Under the pieces are notes generated by a model, which was not told where the DNA came from, did not search any database, and saw only the letters and a list, made by a program, of their open reading frames with translations. From Microvirga antarctica (GTDB taxonomy: Bacteria; Pseudomonadota; Alphaproteobacteria; Rhizobiales; Beijerinckiaceae): a stretch of DNA of 64,000 bases. The translations under genes and the position numbers were made by a program. Positions 1-8,999 of the stretch are shown piece after piece. Within the stretch, counting starts at the first letter, position 1. Each line of letters starts with the position of its first letter. The DNA lies in NCBI RefSeq assembly GCF_017921815.1, contig NZ_JAGEMM010000001.1, positions 868,001 through 932,000 of the forward strand, in the 5' to 3' direction.

Positions 1-1
1 A

Positions 2-310
2 TCGCTGCCCTTCCTCGTCAACGCCGGGCGCGTCGTCGTCCTTGAACTCGATGGCTGGGGCGTGCCAGGCCCATCGGCGTCCGAGCTGGTTCGCTCGCTC
101 TCCATGCACGGCGTGCGCGCCGAGGCCATCACCGGCGCCGATCCCTCCAACAAGGCAGGAGATGCGATCCTCAAGGAGAGCGCGGCGCTTGGCTGCGATC
201 TGCTGGTCAAGGGCGCCTATACCCAGAGCCGGTTGCGCCAGATGTTCTTTGGAGGAGCGACCAGCCACATCCTTGGCAACACCACGATTCCCGTACTGAT
301 GGCCCACTGA
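2..310 (+). CDS. Universal stress protein (UspA family), C-terminal part
   Basis: The reading frame is open from the window edge and ends at TGA 308-310, leaving 102 residues; the N-terminus lies outside. The last 35 residues carry the typical UspA C-terminal pattern: a lone glycine strand (KGAYTQSRLRQMFFGG) followed by a hydrophobic strand ending in TTIPVLMAH. UspA proteins bind nucleotides or act as stress effectors in the cytoplasm. The usual second glycine of the G-2X-G-9X-G nucleotide-binding motif appears replaced (GAYT), so ATP binding is uncertain. The family call is firm; the cellular role cannot be read from this fragment. Confidence 0.85.
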   Translation, partial: SLPFLVNAGRVVVLELDGWGVPGPSASELVRSLSMHGVRAEAITGADPSNKAGDAILKESAALGCDLLVKGAYTQSRLRQMFFGGATSHILGNTTIPVLMAH

Positions 311-495
311 TCCATTCTTGCGGCTTGGCGGTCTCGGGGGACAACCTGCGGCCGGCCATGGACCTTTTCCCGAGGGGGCGATAGGCGCAGGGCACCCGTT
401 GGCCTAAGAGTCCTGTCCATGTCGTCTGCCGCGCGCGCCACCGTTCGTCGCCCCAGCCGCGCCGCCCTTGCGCCGCGCCGGCAGGGCCGCGCGCG

Positions 496-1416
496 ATGAA
501 TCGCCCGCGGATCGTCCGGTCCGGCGCGATGTTCGGCATCGGGCTGATGCTGCTTGGCATCTTCCTGTTTGCCGTCAACGACGTGATGGGAAAGTGGCTC
601 GTCGCCACCTATTCGGTCGGTCAGGTCCTGCTCCTGCGCAGCGCGGCGGCCCTCGTCGTTCTGCTGCCCATCATCAGACGCCAGAACGTGCCTCTGGCCG
701 TACCGCCGAGGCCGGGTCTGCACTGTGTGCGCATCTGCCTGTCCACGCTGGAGGTCGCCTCGTTCTATGCGGCCGTGACCTACCTGCCGCTTGCGGACGT
801 GATGACCTATTATCTTGCTGGCCCGATCTATGTGGCGGCCTTCGCGTATGTCCTGCTGGGCGAGAAACTCGATGCACCGCGGATCGTCGCCATCGCCGTC
901 GGATTTGTCGGAGTGGTGGTGGCACTTCGTCCGTCGGTCGCCACCATCACTTTGCCGGCGCTCATCGCGCTGGGCGGCAGCGTGTTCTACGCGTTGCTGA
1001 TGATCACCACGCGCCAGTTGCGCGACACGCCCGATGCGACGCTCGTGCTGGGACAGATCATCGGCGCATTGCTGTTCGGTGCGGTTGCGGCGCCATTTGC
1101 CTGGGTGTGGCCGTCCGCGCTCGATCTGTCCGCGCTGTTCCTGTTGGGGGTCGTGTCGATGGCAGGCCACATGTGCGTCAACCGATCGCTTAAACTCGCT
1201 CCGGCATCGGTGGTCGCGCCCTATCAATACACGCTGATCGTCTGGGCCATCGTGCTGGGGTATCTGGCATTCGGCGATATCGTCGAGATGGGGACCCTTG
1301 TGGGCGCGGGGATCATCTGCGGCGCCGGTCTCGTTCTGCTGGTGCTGGAACGCAGCGCCGCCAATCGCGGCCGGGTCCGACGGGATATCGAGCCCCCCAT
1401 CCTGCCCGAACTGTAG
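496..1416 (+). CDS. EamA/DMT-superfamily inner-membrane transporter
   Basis: A 306-residue, almost wholly hydrophobic protein with about ten predicted membrane helices. It has the two-fold EamA (DUF6) repeat, roughly residues 12-140 and 150-285. The motif around residues 90-110 (LPLADVMTYYLAGPIYVAAFA) and the end of the second repeat (APYQYTLIVWAIVLGYLAFGD) are characteristic. Family members export amino acids, metabolites or drugs; the substrate here cannot be inferred. ATG 496 has no strong ribosome site, and a second in-frame ATG at 529 is a possible alternative start. The gene stands alone between the stress-protein gene and the ABC operon. Confidence 0.9.
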   Translation: MNRPRIVRSGAMFGIGLMLLGIFLFAVNDVMGKWLVATYSVGQVLLLRSAAALVVLLPIIRRQNVPLAVPPRPGLHCVRICLSTLEVASFYAAVTYLPLADVMTYYLAGPIYVAAFAYVLLGEKLDAPRIVAIAVGFVGVVVALRPSVATITLPALIALGGSVFYALLMITTRQLRDTPDATLVLGQIIGALLFGAVAAPFAWVWPSALDLSALFLLGVVSMAGHMCVNRSLKLAPASVVAPYQYTLIVWAIVLGYLAFGDIVEMGTLVGAGIICGAGLVLLVLERSAANRGRVRRDIEPPILPEL

Positions 1417-1519
1417 GTCCCCTTTGGTCATCGCCCGGGCCGCCGCATCATCACAGAGTCGTGCTTGACAGCGGCCGGACCGGTGGCCCCAATAACGTCA
1501 CAAAAACGCGAGGAAACCC

Positions 1520-2710
1520 ATGCGCCGCATTCTTACAGCAGCCGCCGCAACGGCAGGCATTCTTCTGGCATCGGGGGCCGTGGCCCAGGACATCAAGATC
1601 GCGTTGATCGCCGGCAAGACCGGCGCACTCGAGGCCTATGCCAAGCAGACCGAAGCGGGCTTCATGATGGGGCTCGAATACCTCACCAAAGGCACCATGA
1701 GCTGGAAGGGCCGCAAGATCAGCGTGATCGTGAAGGACGATCAGCTCAAGGCCGATCTGGCCAAGACCCTGCTGGAGCAAGCTTATAACGACGACAAGGT
1801 CGATCTCGCTATCGGCACGACCTCGTCGGCCGCAGCCCTCGCGATGCTGCCGGTCGCGGAAGAGAACGGCAAGGTGCTGATCGTGGAACCGGCGGTGGCC
1901 GACGCCATCACGGGCGAGAAGTGGAATCGCTTCATTTTCCGCACCGCCCGCAACTCGACGCAGGACGCCTACGGCGCCGCCGCCGCGATCCCGTCGAGCG
2001 GCGAGGTCAGCGTCGCGACGCTTGCGCAGGATTACGCCTTCGGCCGCGATGGTGTTGCGGCGGTCAAGAACGCCCTGAAGGAGATTCGCCCCAACGCGAA
2101 GGTGGTCTTCGAGGAGTACACCCCGCAGAACGCCACCGATTTCACCGCGTCCGCACAACGTCTCTTCGATGCCCTGAAAGACAAGCCCGGCAAAAAAATC
2201 ATCACCATCATCTGGGCGGGGCAGCACCCGCTGCCGAAGATCGCCGACCTCAAGCCCGAGCGCTACGGCATCGAGATCGCCCCCGGCGGCAACATTCTGC
2301 CGGCGATGCAGATCTACAAGAACTATCCCGGCATGGAAGGCGCGATTTACTATTACCATGCCTTCCCCAAGAACCCGATGAACGATTGGCTTGTGAGCGA
2401 GCATCAGAAGCGCTTCAACACGCCGCCGGATTTCTTCACTGCGGGTGGTTTTGCGGCAGCCTCCGCAGCGCTGACCGCCATCGACAAGGCAGGCGGCACG
2501 GACACCGAGAAACTCATCGCCGCCATGGAAGGCATGAGCTTCGACACGCCCAAGGGGCCAATGACCTTCCGCAAGGAAGACCATCAGGCGCTGCAGGTCA
2601 TGTACCATTTCAAGGTCAAGGCCGACGGCAAGGATTCCAACGACCTGCTGGATCTCGTGGACATTATCCCGGCCGACAAGTTGCCGATTCCGGTGCGCAA
2701 CAAGCGCTGA
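1520..2710 (+). CDS. Branched-chain-type ABC transporter, periplasmic binding protein
   Basis: A 396-residue protein with a clear Sec signal peptide (about residues 1-22, cut after GAVA) and a type I periplasmic binding fold of the Peripla_BP_6/LivK class. A GAGGA ribosome site sits 5 bases before ATG 1520, and a perfect TTGACA box occurs at 1465, although no good -10 box follows it. It is the first gene of a tight five-gene operon encoding two ATPases and two permeases, so it supplies the ligand for that importer. Members of this class bind branched-chain amino acids, urea, amides or aromatic acids; the true ligand is not evident. Confidence 0.92.
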   Translation: MRRILTAAAATAGILLASGAVAQDIKIALIAGKTGALEAYAKQTEAGFMMGLEYLTKGTMSWKGRKISVIVKDDQLKADLAKTLLEQAYNDDKVDLAIGTTSSAAALAMLPVAEENGKVLIVEPAVADAITGEKWNRFIFRTARNSTQDAYGAAAAIPSSGEVSVATLAQDYAFGRDGVAAVKNALKEIRPNAKVVFEEYTPQNATDFTASAQRLFDALKDKPGKKIITIIWAGQHPLPKIADLKPERYGIEIAPGGNILPAMQIYKNYPGMEGAIYYYHAFPKNPMNDWLVSEHQKRFNTPPDFFTAGGFAAASAALTAIDKAGGTDTEKLIAAMEGMSFDTPKGPMTFRKEDHQALQVMYHFKVKADGKDSNDLLDLVDIIPADKLPIPVRNKR

Positions 2711-2717
2711 CCGGAAC

Positions 2718-3497
2718 GTGGCCGATCCGATCATCGTGAAGCCCGCGCTGGAGACGCGCGGGCTGACCATCCGCTTCGGCGGCCACGTCGCCGTCAACGA
2801 CGTGTCGTGCGGATTCGCGCCCGGAACCCTCACGGCGATTGTCGGGCCCAACGGCGCGGGAAAGACCACCTACTTCAACCTGATTTCGGGACAATTGCGC
2901 GCGAGCGCCGGGCAGGTGCTGGTCGATGGGCAGGACGTAACGAACCTGCCGGCCTCCGCGCGCACCCGCCGCGGTCTCGGCCGTGCGTTTCAGTTGACCA
3001 ATCTCTTCCCGCAACTGTCAGCGCTTGAGAATGTCCGTCTGGCCGTGCAGAGCAGCGCCGCTGCGGGCTGGTCGATGCTGACGGTGTGGAACAGCCGTCG
3101 CGATCTCATTGAGAAGGCGGAGGCCGTGCTCGAACGCGTAAGGCTTTCCGATAAGCGCCACGTGACGCCGGCGGCGCTGTCCCACGGGGACCAGCGCAAG
3201 CTTGAAGTGGCGCTTCTGATCGCGATGGAACCGACAGTCTTCATGTTCGACGAGCCGACTGCCGGCATGAGCGTCGACGAGGTGCCGACGATCCTCGATC
3301 TCATCCAGGATATCAAACGGCAGGGCCATGCCACGGTGCTGCTGGTCGAGCACAAGATGGACGTCGTGCGCTCGCTCGCCGACCGCATCGTCGTGCTGCA
3401 CAATGGCGCGCTGGTGGCGGATGGCGAGCCCGCCAGCGTGATCGCCTCACCGATTGTGCAGGAGGCCTATCTCGGCGTGGAGGTCTCCCATGCCTGA
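2718..3497 (+). CDS. livG: Branched-chain-type ABC transporter ATPase (LivG-like)
   Basis: A 259-residue ABC ATPase. Walker A GPNGAGKTT lies near residue 42, the signature is LSHGDQRKLEVALLIA, and Walker B is VFMFDEPTAG. The helical insert and the C-terminal LGVEV-type tail are typical of LivG rather than LivF. The GTG start at 2718 is only 7 bases after the binding-protein stop, which suggests translational coupling. It should pair with the downstream LivF-like protein on the cytoplasmic face of the LivH/LivM channel. The signature has Asp where Glu is common (LSHGDQR), a conservative change. Confidence 0.93.
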   Translation: MADPIIVKPALETRGLTIRFGGHVAVNDVSCGFAPGTLTAIVGPNGAGKTTYFNLISGQLRASAGQVLVDGQDVTNLPASARTRRGLGRAFQLTNLFPQLSALENVRLAVQSSAAAGWSMLTVWNSRRDLIEKAEAVLERVRLSDKRHVTPAALSHGDQRKLEVALLIAMEPTVFMFDEPTAGMSVDEVPTILDLIQDIKRQGHATVLLVEHKMDVVRSLADRIVVLHNGALVADGEPASVIASPIVQEAYLGVEVSHA

Positions 3498-4215
3498 GCC
3501 GCTGCTGCAGCTGGAAGGCGTCCACACCCATATCGGTCCCTATCACATACTCCACGGGGTCGATTGCGCCGTGCCGCAGGGCGGTTTGACGGTTCTGCTC
3601 GGCCGCAATGGCGCGGGCAAGACCACGACGCTTCGCACGATCATGGGCCTGTGGCAGGCCTCGTCCGGCCGCATCCGCTTCGGCGGCGCCGATATCGCCC
3701 GCATGGCGACACCCGACATTGCCCGCACGGGCATCGCCTATGTGCCGGAATCCATGGCCATCTTCACCGATCTCACCGTGCGCGAGAACATCGTGCTGGC
3801 GGCCCGCAGCGGTCCGGTGGATTCAGCGCGCCTCGACTGGATGCTCGGCCTGTTTCCGGCGCTGAAGAAATTCTGGAACCTGCCGGCCGGCTATCTGTCC
3901 GGTGGACAGAAGCAGATGCTGGCGATCACCCGCGCCATCGCCGAGCCGCGCCGTCTCCTGCTCGTCGACGAACCGACCAAGGGTCTTGCGCCGGTGATGA
4001 TCCGCAGCATGATCGAGGCTTTCCGGGCGTTGAAGCAGTCCGGCGAGACGATCCTGCTGGTCGAGCAGAATTTTCACGCGGCGTCAGCCTTGGGCGACCA
4101 CGTGCTTGTCATGGATGACGGGAAGATCGTCCATGCGGGCGCCATGGGCGCGCTCGTCGCTGATCGCTCGCTGCAACAGCGCCTGCTCGGACTCAGCCTG
4201 GACGCCCATCAATGA
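3490..4215 (+). CDS. livF: Branched-chain-type ABC transporter ATPase (LivF-like)
   Basis: A 241-residue ABC ATPase with Walker A GRNGAGKTT, signature LSGGQKQMLAI and Walker B LLLVDEPTKGLAP, the last being typical of LivF. ATG 3490 overlaps the end of the LivG gene and is preceded by GGAGGTCTCCC (GGAGG at 3479-3483, 6 bases upstream), so this start is preferred over in-frame codons upstream. The stop overlaps the next gene as ATGA. The short length (no extended helical domain) separates it from LivG. It is the second nucleotide-binding subunit of the importer. Confidence 0.93.
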   Translation: MPEPLLQLEGVHTHIGPYHILHGVDCAVPQGGLTVLLGRNGAGKTTTLRTIMGLWQASSGRIRFGGADIARMATPDIARTGIAYVPESMAIFTDLTVRENIVLAARSGPVDSARLDWMLGLFPALKKFWNLPAGYLSGGQKQMLAITRAIAEPRRLLLVDEPTKGLAPVMIRSMIEAFRALKQSGETILLVEQNFHAASALGDHVLVMDDGKIVHAGAMGALVADRSLQQRLLGLSLDAHQ

Positions 4216-5240
4216 GCGAATTCCCCTCGATCACGACCGAACAGGCACAGACGCCCTTGCCCCGCAGCAAGACTGACTGGCTGCCGCTCCTGCTCGTCCC
4301 GGCCCTCGCGCTCCTCGCCCTGCCCTTCGTCGGCAATCCCTCGTCATGGGTGACGTTGACCGTGGCGGGGCTCGCGATGGGCATGATGATTTTTCTCATG
4401 GCGTCCGGCCTCACGCTGGTGTTCGGCCTGATGGACATCATCAATTTCGGTCACGGCGTCTTTATTTCACTCGGCGCCTACGCCACGCTGATCGTGCTCG
4501 GTCCGCTCGCCGCATGGGGAAAGGCGGATTCGCTCGCCCTCAATCTCGGATTGATGGGTCTGTGCATTCTCGTCGCCATGGCGCTCACGGCCATCGTCGG
4601 AGCGCTGTTCGAGCGCATCATCGTGCGCCCGGTCTACGGCAACCACTTGAAGCAGATCCTCGTCACCATGGGCGGCCTTATCGTTACCGAGCAACTGATC
4701 CACGCGATCTGGGGCGCGTCGCCGATCCCCATCGCATTGCCCGAAACCCTGCGCGGAGCCTATGTGGTCGGCGATATCGTCATGGAGCGCTACCGGGTCT
4801 TCGCGGTCGTCATCGGGCTTGCGGTCTTCGGCGGCATGCAGCTCCTCCTCAACCGGACGCGGATCGGCCTGCTGATCAGGGCCGGAGTCGAGAACCCCGA
4901 GATGGTCGAAGCGCTCGGCTACCGAATTCGTCGTCTGTTCGTCAGCGTCTTCGTCGCCGGCTCGGCGCTTGCCGGACTGGGCGGGGTGATGTGGGCCTTC
5001 TACCGGCAGACTCTCACGGCCGGCATGGGCATGGAGGTGATGGTGCTGGTCTTCATCGTCATCATCATCGGCGGACTCGGCTCGGTCGGTGGGTGCTTCG
5101 TCGGCTCGGTGCTTGTGGCGCTCGTGGCCAATTACGTCGGCTTCCTCGCGCCCAAACTGGCGCTCGTGTCCAACATCCTCGTGATGGCCCTGGTGCTGGT
5201 CTGGCGCCCCGAGGGCCTGTTTCCCGTGGCGCGCCGATGA
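4212..5240 (+). CDS. livH: Branched-chain-type ABC transporter permease (LivH-like)
   Basis: A 342-residue inner-membrane permease with about eight helices. The segment GLTLVFGLMDIINFGHGVFISLGAY is the BPD_transp_2 hallmark of LivH-type permeases, and the GxGxxxGxxxG stretch near residues 285-300 (IIGGLGSVGGCFVGSV) is also conserved. It starts with ATG overlapping the LivF stop by four bases. It lies between livF and livM and should form the membrane channel with the latter. The N-terminal 30 residues are hydrophilic and longer than in many homologues. Confidence 0.93.
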   Translation: MSEFPSITTEQAQTPLPRSKTDWLPLLLVPALALLALPFVGNPSSWVTLTVAGLAMGMMIFLMASGLTLVFGLMDIINFGHGVFISLGAYATLIVLGPLAAWGKADSLALNLGLMGLCILVAMALTAIVGALFERIIVRPVYGNHLKQILVTMGGLIVTEQLIHAIWGASPIPIALPETLRGAYVVGDIVMERYRVFAVVIGLAVFGGMQLLLNRTRIGLLIRAGVENPEMVEALGYRIRRLFVSVFVAGSALAGLGGVMWAFYRQTLTAGMGMEVMVLVFIVIIIGGLGSVGGCFVGSVLVALVANYVGFLAPKLALVSNILVMALVLVWRPEGLFPVARR

Positions 5241-6352
5241 AACCCGCTTTCCTTGCGTCCGCGCAGCCAGAGGACACTGGTCCGTCGAACGGCCTTCTGC
5301 TGCGCCTGCTGTCGTCCGATGGTCCCCGCTCGCGGGCGCTCGCGGCCCTGTTGGTGGTGATCGTCCTTGGCCTTGCAGCAACGCCATTCCTGTTTGGCGG
5401 CAGCCAGCCGCTCGGGACCGCCGCCAAGATCTGCGTGTTTATCGCGCTCGCCGCCAGCTACGACGTTCTCCTCGGCTATACGGGGATCGTCTCCTTCGCC
5501 CACACGATGTTCTTTGGCATCGGGGGCTATGGGGTGGCCATCGCACTCGACCGCCTCGGTCCCACCTGGACCTCGGTGGGCTTAGGTCTGTTGGGAGCGC
5601 TCGCCCTCTCGGCAGCGCTCGCCGCAGCCATCGGACTGCTCTCGTTGCGGGTGCGGGCGATCTTCTTTTCCATGATCACGCTGGCAGTGGCATCGGCGGC
5701 CGCCGTGCTGGCCTCGCAGATGTCGACGATCACCGGCGGCGAGGACGGCCTGTCGTTTCAATTGCCGCACCAGCTCCGTCCGGCCTTCCGGCTTTTCGCC
5801 GAGCCCGTGCTGGGCCTGTCGATCAACGGCCGCGTGCTTGCCTATTTTCTCGTCTTCTTCGCGGCACTTGCGGTCTTTCTTGTCCTGCTGCGCATCGTGA
5901 ATTCGCCGTTTGGACGGGTTCTTCAGGCGATCCGGGAAAACGAATTCCGGGCGGAGGCTCTGGGTTATCGGGTGGTCGCCTACAGGACTGCCGCGTCGGT
6001 CATAGCGGCGCTGGCAGCCACCATCGCCGGCGGCCTCCTTGCCCTGTGGCTGCGCTATAACGGCCCCGACACCACTCTGTCCTTCTCAATCATGATCGAC
6101 ATTCTGCTGATGGTGGTCATCGGCGGCATGGGAACGCTCTATGGCGCCGTCATCGGCGCGACCCTGTTCGTGCTTGCGCAGAGCTACCTGCAGGTGCTCA
6201 TGGGTTGGGCCAACACCGCGCTGACCGGCGTTCCGGTCCTGCCCGATCTGGTTCACCCTGATCGCTGGCTGCTGTGGCTCGGCGCCCTTTTCATCATCAG
6301 CGTTTACGCGTTTCCGGGCGGCATTGTCGGACATCTGCGTCGGCGCCACTGA
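5237..6352 (+). CDS. livM: Branched-chain-type ABC transporter permease (LivM-like)
   Basis: A 371-residue membrane protein and the partner of LivH. The motif YTGIVSFAHTMFFGIGGYG and the cytoplasmic coupling loop with GRVLQAIRENEFRAEALGY identify it as LivM-type. ATG 5237 overlaps the livH stop by four bases, giving a fully coupled operon of binding protein, two ATPases and two permeases. The frame is open upstream through livH, but only this start gives the family's normal length. It is the last gene of the operon; I see no U-run hairpin after it. Confidence 0.93.
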   Translation: MKPAFLASAQPEDTGPSNGLLLRLLSSDGPRSRALAALLVVIVLGLAATPFLFGGSQPLGTAAKICVFIALAASYDVLLGYTGIVSFAHTMFFGIGGYGVAIALDRLGPTWTSVGLGLLGALALSAALAAAIGLLSLRVRAIFFSMITLAVASAAAVLASQMSTITGGEDGLSFQLPHQLRPAFRLFAEPVLGLSINGRVLAYFLVFFAALAVFLVLLRIVNSPFGRVLQAIRENEFRAEALGYRVVAYRTAASVIAALAATIAGGLLALWLRYNGPDTTLSFSIMIDILLMVVIGGMGTLYGAVIGATLFVLAQSYLQVLMGWANTALTGVPVLPDLVHPDRWLLWLGALFIISVYAFPGGIVGHLRRRH

Positions 6353-6364
6353 GCCAACCGGCCG

Positions 6365-6389
6365 CGAACAAACTGCGACCTCATTCGTT
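6365..6389 (+). promoter_or_regulatory. EcfG-like stress promoter, one mismatch
   Basis: CGAAC (6365-6369), 16 bases, then CGTT (6386-6389). The alphaproteobacterial general-stress sigma factor EcfG recognises GGAAC-N16/17-CGTT, so the match has one mismatch in the -35 box. It lies about 32 bases before the GreA-like start codon at 6421, at the right distance and orientation. It is weaker than the two exact matches elsewhere in the window. Confidence 0.45.
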
Positions 6390-6420
6390 CTTGTGTCACA
6401 GCAACGAGGGAATGCACGCC

Positions 6421-6888
6421 ATGAGCAGGGCTTTCGTGCGTGAGGTTGAGGGTGGCGAGGCCTTCGAAGAGCTTCCAGACCGCCCCATCAGCGCCCATTC
6501 GAACCTCGTGACGCAGGCGGGTCTCACGCGCATCGATGCTGAGATTGTTGCCATCGCGGCCCGCCTCTCGCAGGCTCAGGCGCAGCAGGACCGGGCCGAG
6601 ATCGCCAGATCCTCGCGCGACCTTCGTTACTGGTCGCATCGCCGCGCGACCGCAGAGGTCGTCCCCGACCCCCTCGATCACACCCAGGTGCGCTTCGGAG
6701 CAACTGTCTCGTTCGTGCGAGAGGATGGCCGACGCCAGACCTATCGGATCGTGGGCGAGGATGAGGCCGATCCCGCTGCCGGGACGATTTCGTATGTGTC
6801 GCCGCTGGCTCAGGCATTGATGGGGAAAGGCGTCGACGATACGGCGATGCTGGGCCACGGGGAAGCTGTGATCACCGCGATCCAATGA
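6421..6888 (+). CDS. GreA/GreB-family transcription factor (DLRYW subgroup)
   Basis: A 155-residue protein, close to GreA length (about 158). Residues 30-85 can form the antiparallel coiled coil, and residues 85-155 match the GreA/GreB C-terminal FKBP-like domain (VRFGATVSFVREDGR through SPLAQALMGKGVDDTA). Gre factors insert the coiled-coil tip into the RNA polymerase secondary channel. At the tip the GreA sequence DLSENAEY is replaced by DLRYWSHR, so the first acidic residue is kept and the Glu is lost. ATG 6421 is preferred because GAGGG lies about 11 bases before it; ATG 6412 is too close. An EcfG-like promoter lies upstream. Confidence 0.8.
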   Translation: MSRAFVREVEGGEAFEELPDRPISAHSNLVTQAGLTRIDAEIVAIAARLSQAQAQQDRAEIARSSRDLRYWSHRRATAEVVPDPLDHTQVRFGATVSFVREDGRRQTYRIVGEDEADPAAGTISYVSPLAQALMGKGVDDTAMLGHGEAVITAIQ

Positions 6889-6907
6889 CAGCCGCGCTGG
6901 GGCGCTC

Positions 6908-8659
6908 TCAGGCGCTCGCCTTCTGGCCGGCCTCGTCGTCCTTGAGCGGAAAGACCCTGGTCCGGCTCTCGTCCGGTGGTGAGGATGTGTCCGGCACGAA
7001 CAGTGCATCGCGCAGCATCAGGTCGATGTCCTTCTGCACTTGCAGGAAGATCTCCCAGCTCGAGGTTGCGATCAGCGCGCGGATTTCGGCCTTCGGTTTC
7101 TCTTCCTGGCCCTCGCGCAGGCGCACTTCCAGCGTGCCGGGCAGGATCATCGTATGCGGGCCGACGAGCGCCTCGAGCCCCTCCACTTCGCGGCGGATGC
7201 TGAGGCTGTCCGTCGACCGCAGGGCGACGGTGCGGTTGTAGGGCATGCTGTCGCGGTTCGTCAGGTTGATGATGTTCAGATTGACGAAGGTGGCATTGGG
7301 AATGGTGATCAGCGAACGGTCGAGGCCCCGGATGCGGGTCGACCGGATTCCGATCTCCTGCACGCGACCCTCTAGATTTCCAACGCGGCACAGGTCCCCG
7401 ACACGGACGGGTCTGTCAGCATAGAGAATCAGGCCACCGATGAAATTCTCAAGCGTCGGCTTGGCTGCGAGCGCCACCGCCAGGCCGCCGACACCGAGAC
7501 CGGCCAATAGGCCTGCCAGCGGAAGACCAAGATAGGATGCGCCGTAGATCAGCAGGGCGATCGCGCAGCCGATGCCGCCGATGCGGACAGCGGCACGCGC
7601 CAGATGTGCATCGATGCTCTCGGACTTGCGAAACGTCAGTTTGTTGGCCAGCGCTCCCGAGAATTTCAGGATGCCCCATACCGCCGCCAGATAGGCGATC
7701 GCCTCGGCAATGGCTTCGACCACGTCGTTGACCATTCCCGTCAGATTGATCTGAAAGTCGGTGACGTAGGTGATCATCATGGCCGCCACCATGACGGAAC
7801 CGGGAACGAGGATGCTCGCTGTCAGCGAGGACGGCCAATCAGGGGAGAGCGACCGCGCGCGCGACAGACGCCACACGCCGGTGACGAGCCCGACGGCGAT
7901 CGCGATCGTCAGGAAAAGGCCAATCCACTGCCAGACCGCCTGGCCCTGCACTTCGCTGCGAAAGGGGGCGGGAAGCATCTCGATCAGGGCGAACCATTTC
8001 GGCGGCAACAGATAGCCGGGCGACTGGCTGAAGAAGCCATAGAAATCCCCCGTCGAGCCGTCCGTGTTCGGCTCATCGCGGATCAACTGATAGTACTGGG
8101 GAAGCTGGGCGACGGTATGGCTCGAGAACAGGTACTCGCCCGCCCTTGGGCCGTCGAGGATCCGCGCGATGCGGATTTCGGTTCCGGGCACTGTCCAGCT
8201 CGGCAGGGCGTGTCCATCCCCGTCGAGGGCAGGAATGGAATCCGGTGCCGGGAGCGGCAAGCGATCGAGAATTTCCTTCAGCAGCAACGTTGCCTCAAGC
8301 CGGCGATGCTCGAGCTCGACCGGCGGAACGTTGCTCAGATCGAGCGTGCGCGCGGCGCGCGCCAACAGGGTCTCGGCTTCCTTGACCTTGTCCTTCACCT
8401 CCTTGCTCCACGTCAGGCCCGGCTCCGATGTGTTTTGTCGATAGGCCTCCATCAGCAAAGCGGCCGCCTGGGCCGTATGGGCGCGGAAGCCCTCGATCGT
8501 CGCCCGGGGCGTGGAGGTCTCGGCCGGTGCGAGATACCGGAGGTTTCCGAGTGCCGGGGGCGTGGCAAGGAATTGCAGGGCGACGAACAGCCCCATGAGG
8601 ACCACGCAGATAATCGGCATGCCTGCGTCCATGATCAGCTTGCGGCGGGACAATCTCAT
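6908..8659 (-). CDS. MscS-family mechanosensitive channel
   Basis: A 583-residue inner-membrane protein. One N-terminal helix (about residues 12-30) is followed by a roughly 200-residue extracytoplasmic region, then about four helices. The pore helix with the small-residue pattern LAGLLAGLGVGGLAVALAAK leads into the MscS beta domain (NFIGGLILYADRPVRVGD, and ITIPNATFVN). MscS channels release solutes on hypo-osmotic shock. The start at 8659 is chosen for GAGGAA placed 6 bases upstream; an in-frame ATG at 8710 would add 17 residues without membrane character. It is divergent from the 9000 gene and convergent with the GreA-like gene. Confidence 0.92.
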   Translation of the reverse strand: MRLSRRKLIMDAGMPIICVVLMGLFVALQFLATPPALGNLRYLAPAETSTPRATIEGFRAHTAQAAALLMEAYRQNTSEPGLTWSKEVKDKVKEAETLLARAARTLDLSNVPPVELEHRRLEATLLLKEILDRLPLPAPDSIPALDGDGHALPSWTVPGTEIRIARILDGPRAGEYLFSSHTVAQLPQYYQLIRDEPNTDGSTGDFYGFFSQSPGYLLPPKWFALIEMLPAPFRSEVQGQAVWQWIGLFLTIAIAVGLVTGVWRLSRARSLSPDWPSSLTASILVPGSVMVAAMMITYVTDFQINLTGMVNDVVEAIAEAIAYLAAVWGILKFSGALANKLTFRKSESIDAHLARAAVRIGGIGCAIALLIYGASYLGLPLAGLLAGLGVGGLAVALAAKPTLENFIGGLILYADRPVRVGDLCRVGNLEGRVQEIGIRSTRIRGLDRSLITIPNATFVNLNIINLTNRDSMPYNRTVALRSTDSLSIRREVEGLEALVGPHTMILPGTLEVRLREGQEEKPKAEIRALIATSSWEIFLQVQKDIDLMLRDALFVPDTSSPPDESRTRVFPLKDDEAGQKASA

Positions 8660-8828
8660 AGGGGCTTCCTCAGACGCGGAGGCGATGGTGAACGCCGCGT
8701 GCACGAGCACAGACCCTGTCCATGGCGCAAAGACATGGCGCGGCCTGCCGTACCGGCGATCAGAAGGACCAAAGACTTACAAGACCGCACAGACTGTGTC
8801 ACCGCCTCTCTCATAGGAAAAGGTTCTG

Positions 8829-8996
8829 ATGCCTAAAAAGAAGGACTATTTGACCCCGATCACATTTTGTTTCCCGGACCTTAAACATCTGTTCAGGCTC
8901 GCCGCGGCGCAGTATTTTGAAAAGCTGTTGCTGTTTTCAGTCAGCTTCAGACCGCCCGCCTCGCGCCGTTCTTCCCTGTGGATTTTTCAGGAGTGA
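8829..8996 (+). CDS. Possible 55-residue small protein of unknown function
   Basis: An open frame that fills most of the gap between the MscS gene and the 9000 gene. ATG 8829 follows AAAGG by about 5 bases, and the TGA stop at 8994-8996 overlaps the ribosome site of the next gene, as in coupled operons. The product starts MPKKKDY and has one hydrophobic stretch (KLLLFSVSF). I recognise no family. Third codon positions are less GC-rich than in the neighbours, so the frame may be chance. The placement is the main support. Confidence 0.3.
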   Translation: MPKKKDYLTPITFCFPDLKHLFRLAAAQYFEKLLLFSVSFRPPASRRSSLWIFQE

Positions 8997-8999
8997 TCC

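Noticed and set aside
217-1431. Long minus-strand open frame over the EamA gene
   Set aside because: Arg/His/Asp-rich composition typical of an antisense shadow in GC-rich DNA; the plus-strand frame has a clear membrane-protein pattern and family motifs.
1465-1493. TTGACA box as the promoter of the branched-chain-type ABC operon
   Set aside because: The -35 match is perfect, but no acceptable -10 box lies 16-18 bases downstream.
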